Source: Pelargonium x hortorum (taxonomy: Eukaryota > Streptophyta > Magnoliopsida > Geraniales > Geraniaceae). Taken from it: a stretch of DNA of 64,000 nucleotides. Position numbers and translations under genes: made by a program. The notes beneath the pieces were generated by a model that worked only from the letters and a program-made list of their open reading frames with translations, had not been told where the DNA came from and searched no databases. The DNA is taken from NCBI GenBank assembly GCA_036897525.1, contig JAYMTJ010000007.1:124001-188000 (forward strand), written 5' to 3'. Shown one piece after another: positions 63,851 through 64,000 of the stretch (position 1 is its first letter; every line of letters begins with the position of its first letter).

Positions 63851-64000
63851 AAATGTATCACTTACCTTAGGTTTTATAGATTTCCTGACTTTTCTTTCTT
63901 ATCTTATTTGCTTAAACCCTTTCTCTTAGGAAATTCCTAGATAGACTCTCTCACTAAGGCTCTATTAAGCTTAGAAAAAACTATAAGAATAAAACTTGAT
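63851..64000. other. Return to A+T-rich spacer at the window edge
   Basis: Nothing recognisable; texture I composition resumes. Confidence 0.4.

Noticed and set aside
1-64000. CRISPR arrays, insertion sequences, LTR-type or other virus-like elements
   Set aside because: No regularly spaced repeats, no terminal-repeat-bounded element, and no reverse transcriptase, integrase, transposase or capsid motif was recognised in any frame.

Overview
The window looks like expanded, almost gene-free organellar DNA. The best reading is a mitochondrial chromosome of a green plant or green alga with very large intergenic regions. Direct evidence: no open frame exceeds about 126 codons on either strand, which is what random sequence of this base composition would give. 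No rRNA, intact tRNA, intron core, transposase, homing endonuclease or CRISPR array could be recognised. TA-containing words (taa, tag, ctaag, cttag) are abundant and CpG is not obviously depleted, which fits organelle DNA better than nuclear DNA. The one recognisable gene piece is a short relic of mitochondrial atpA (ATP synthase F1 alpha) near 62.5 kb. That gene is mitochondrially encoded in plants, green algae and some protists, but not in animals or fungi. The lineage call is an inference resting mainly on this relic and on general texture; no species can be named.

The window is a mosaic of two textures. Texture I (most of 1-9.3, 13.3-14.3, 21.9-30.2, 31.4-55.3 and 57.1-60.4 kb) is A+T-rich, about one third G+C by eye. 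Its G and C are clumped into short purine-run/pyrimidine-run junctions such as gggattcc, ggagctcc and ggggtcct, recurring roughly every 50-100 bases. Texture II (9.4-13.3, 14.3-21.9, 30.2-31.4, 55.36-55.6 and 60.4-63.85 kb, plus smaller patches near 2.1-2.4, 7.4-8.05, 26.7-27.25, 33.8-34.2, 45.3-45.7, 48.0-48.8 and 56.2-57.1 kb) is richer in G+C. It has strong AAG/CTT and CTAG-type words and contains nearly all the dispersed repeats and coding-like debris. Some patches are purine-rich on the plus strand and others pyrimidine-rich, as if pieces were inserted in both orientations.

Within texture II there are decayed repeat families. One family of roughly 150-250 bp has copies near 9.3, 16.3-16.7, 17.0-17.3, 17.4-17.7, 18.4-18.6 and 37.6 kb. 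A second pair lies at 8.7 and 19.9 kb, a third at 10.5 and 12.4 kb, and an island of recurring gtcga-type words spans 10.8-11.9 kb. Between 26.4 and 28.9 kb several sequences keep the spacing and conserved loops of tRNAs but have lost their stems; they may be fossils of an organellar tRNA cluster. The right end (60.4-63.9 kb) holds the most protein-like debris: a 208-codon frame with one internal stop, the atpA relic, and shifted acidic Thr/Glu-rich frames. No gene appears functional, so there is no operon or pathway to describe; the value of the window is as a record of how non-coding organelle DNA grows and decays.
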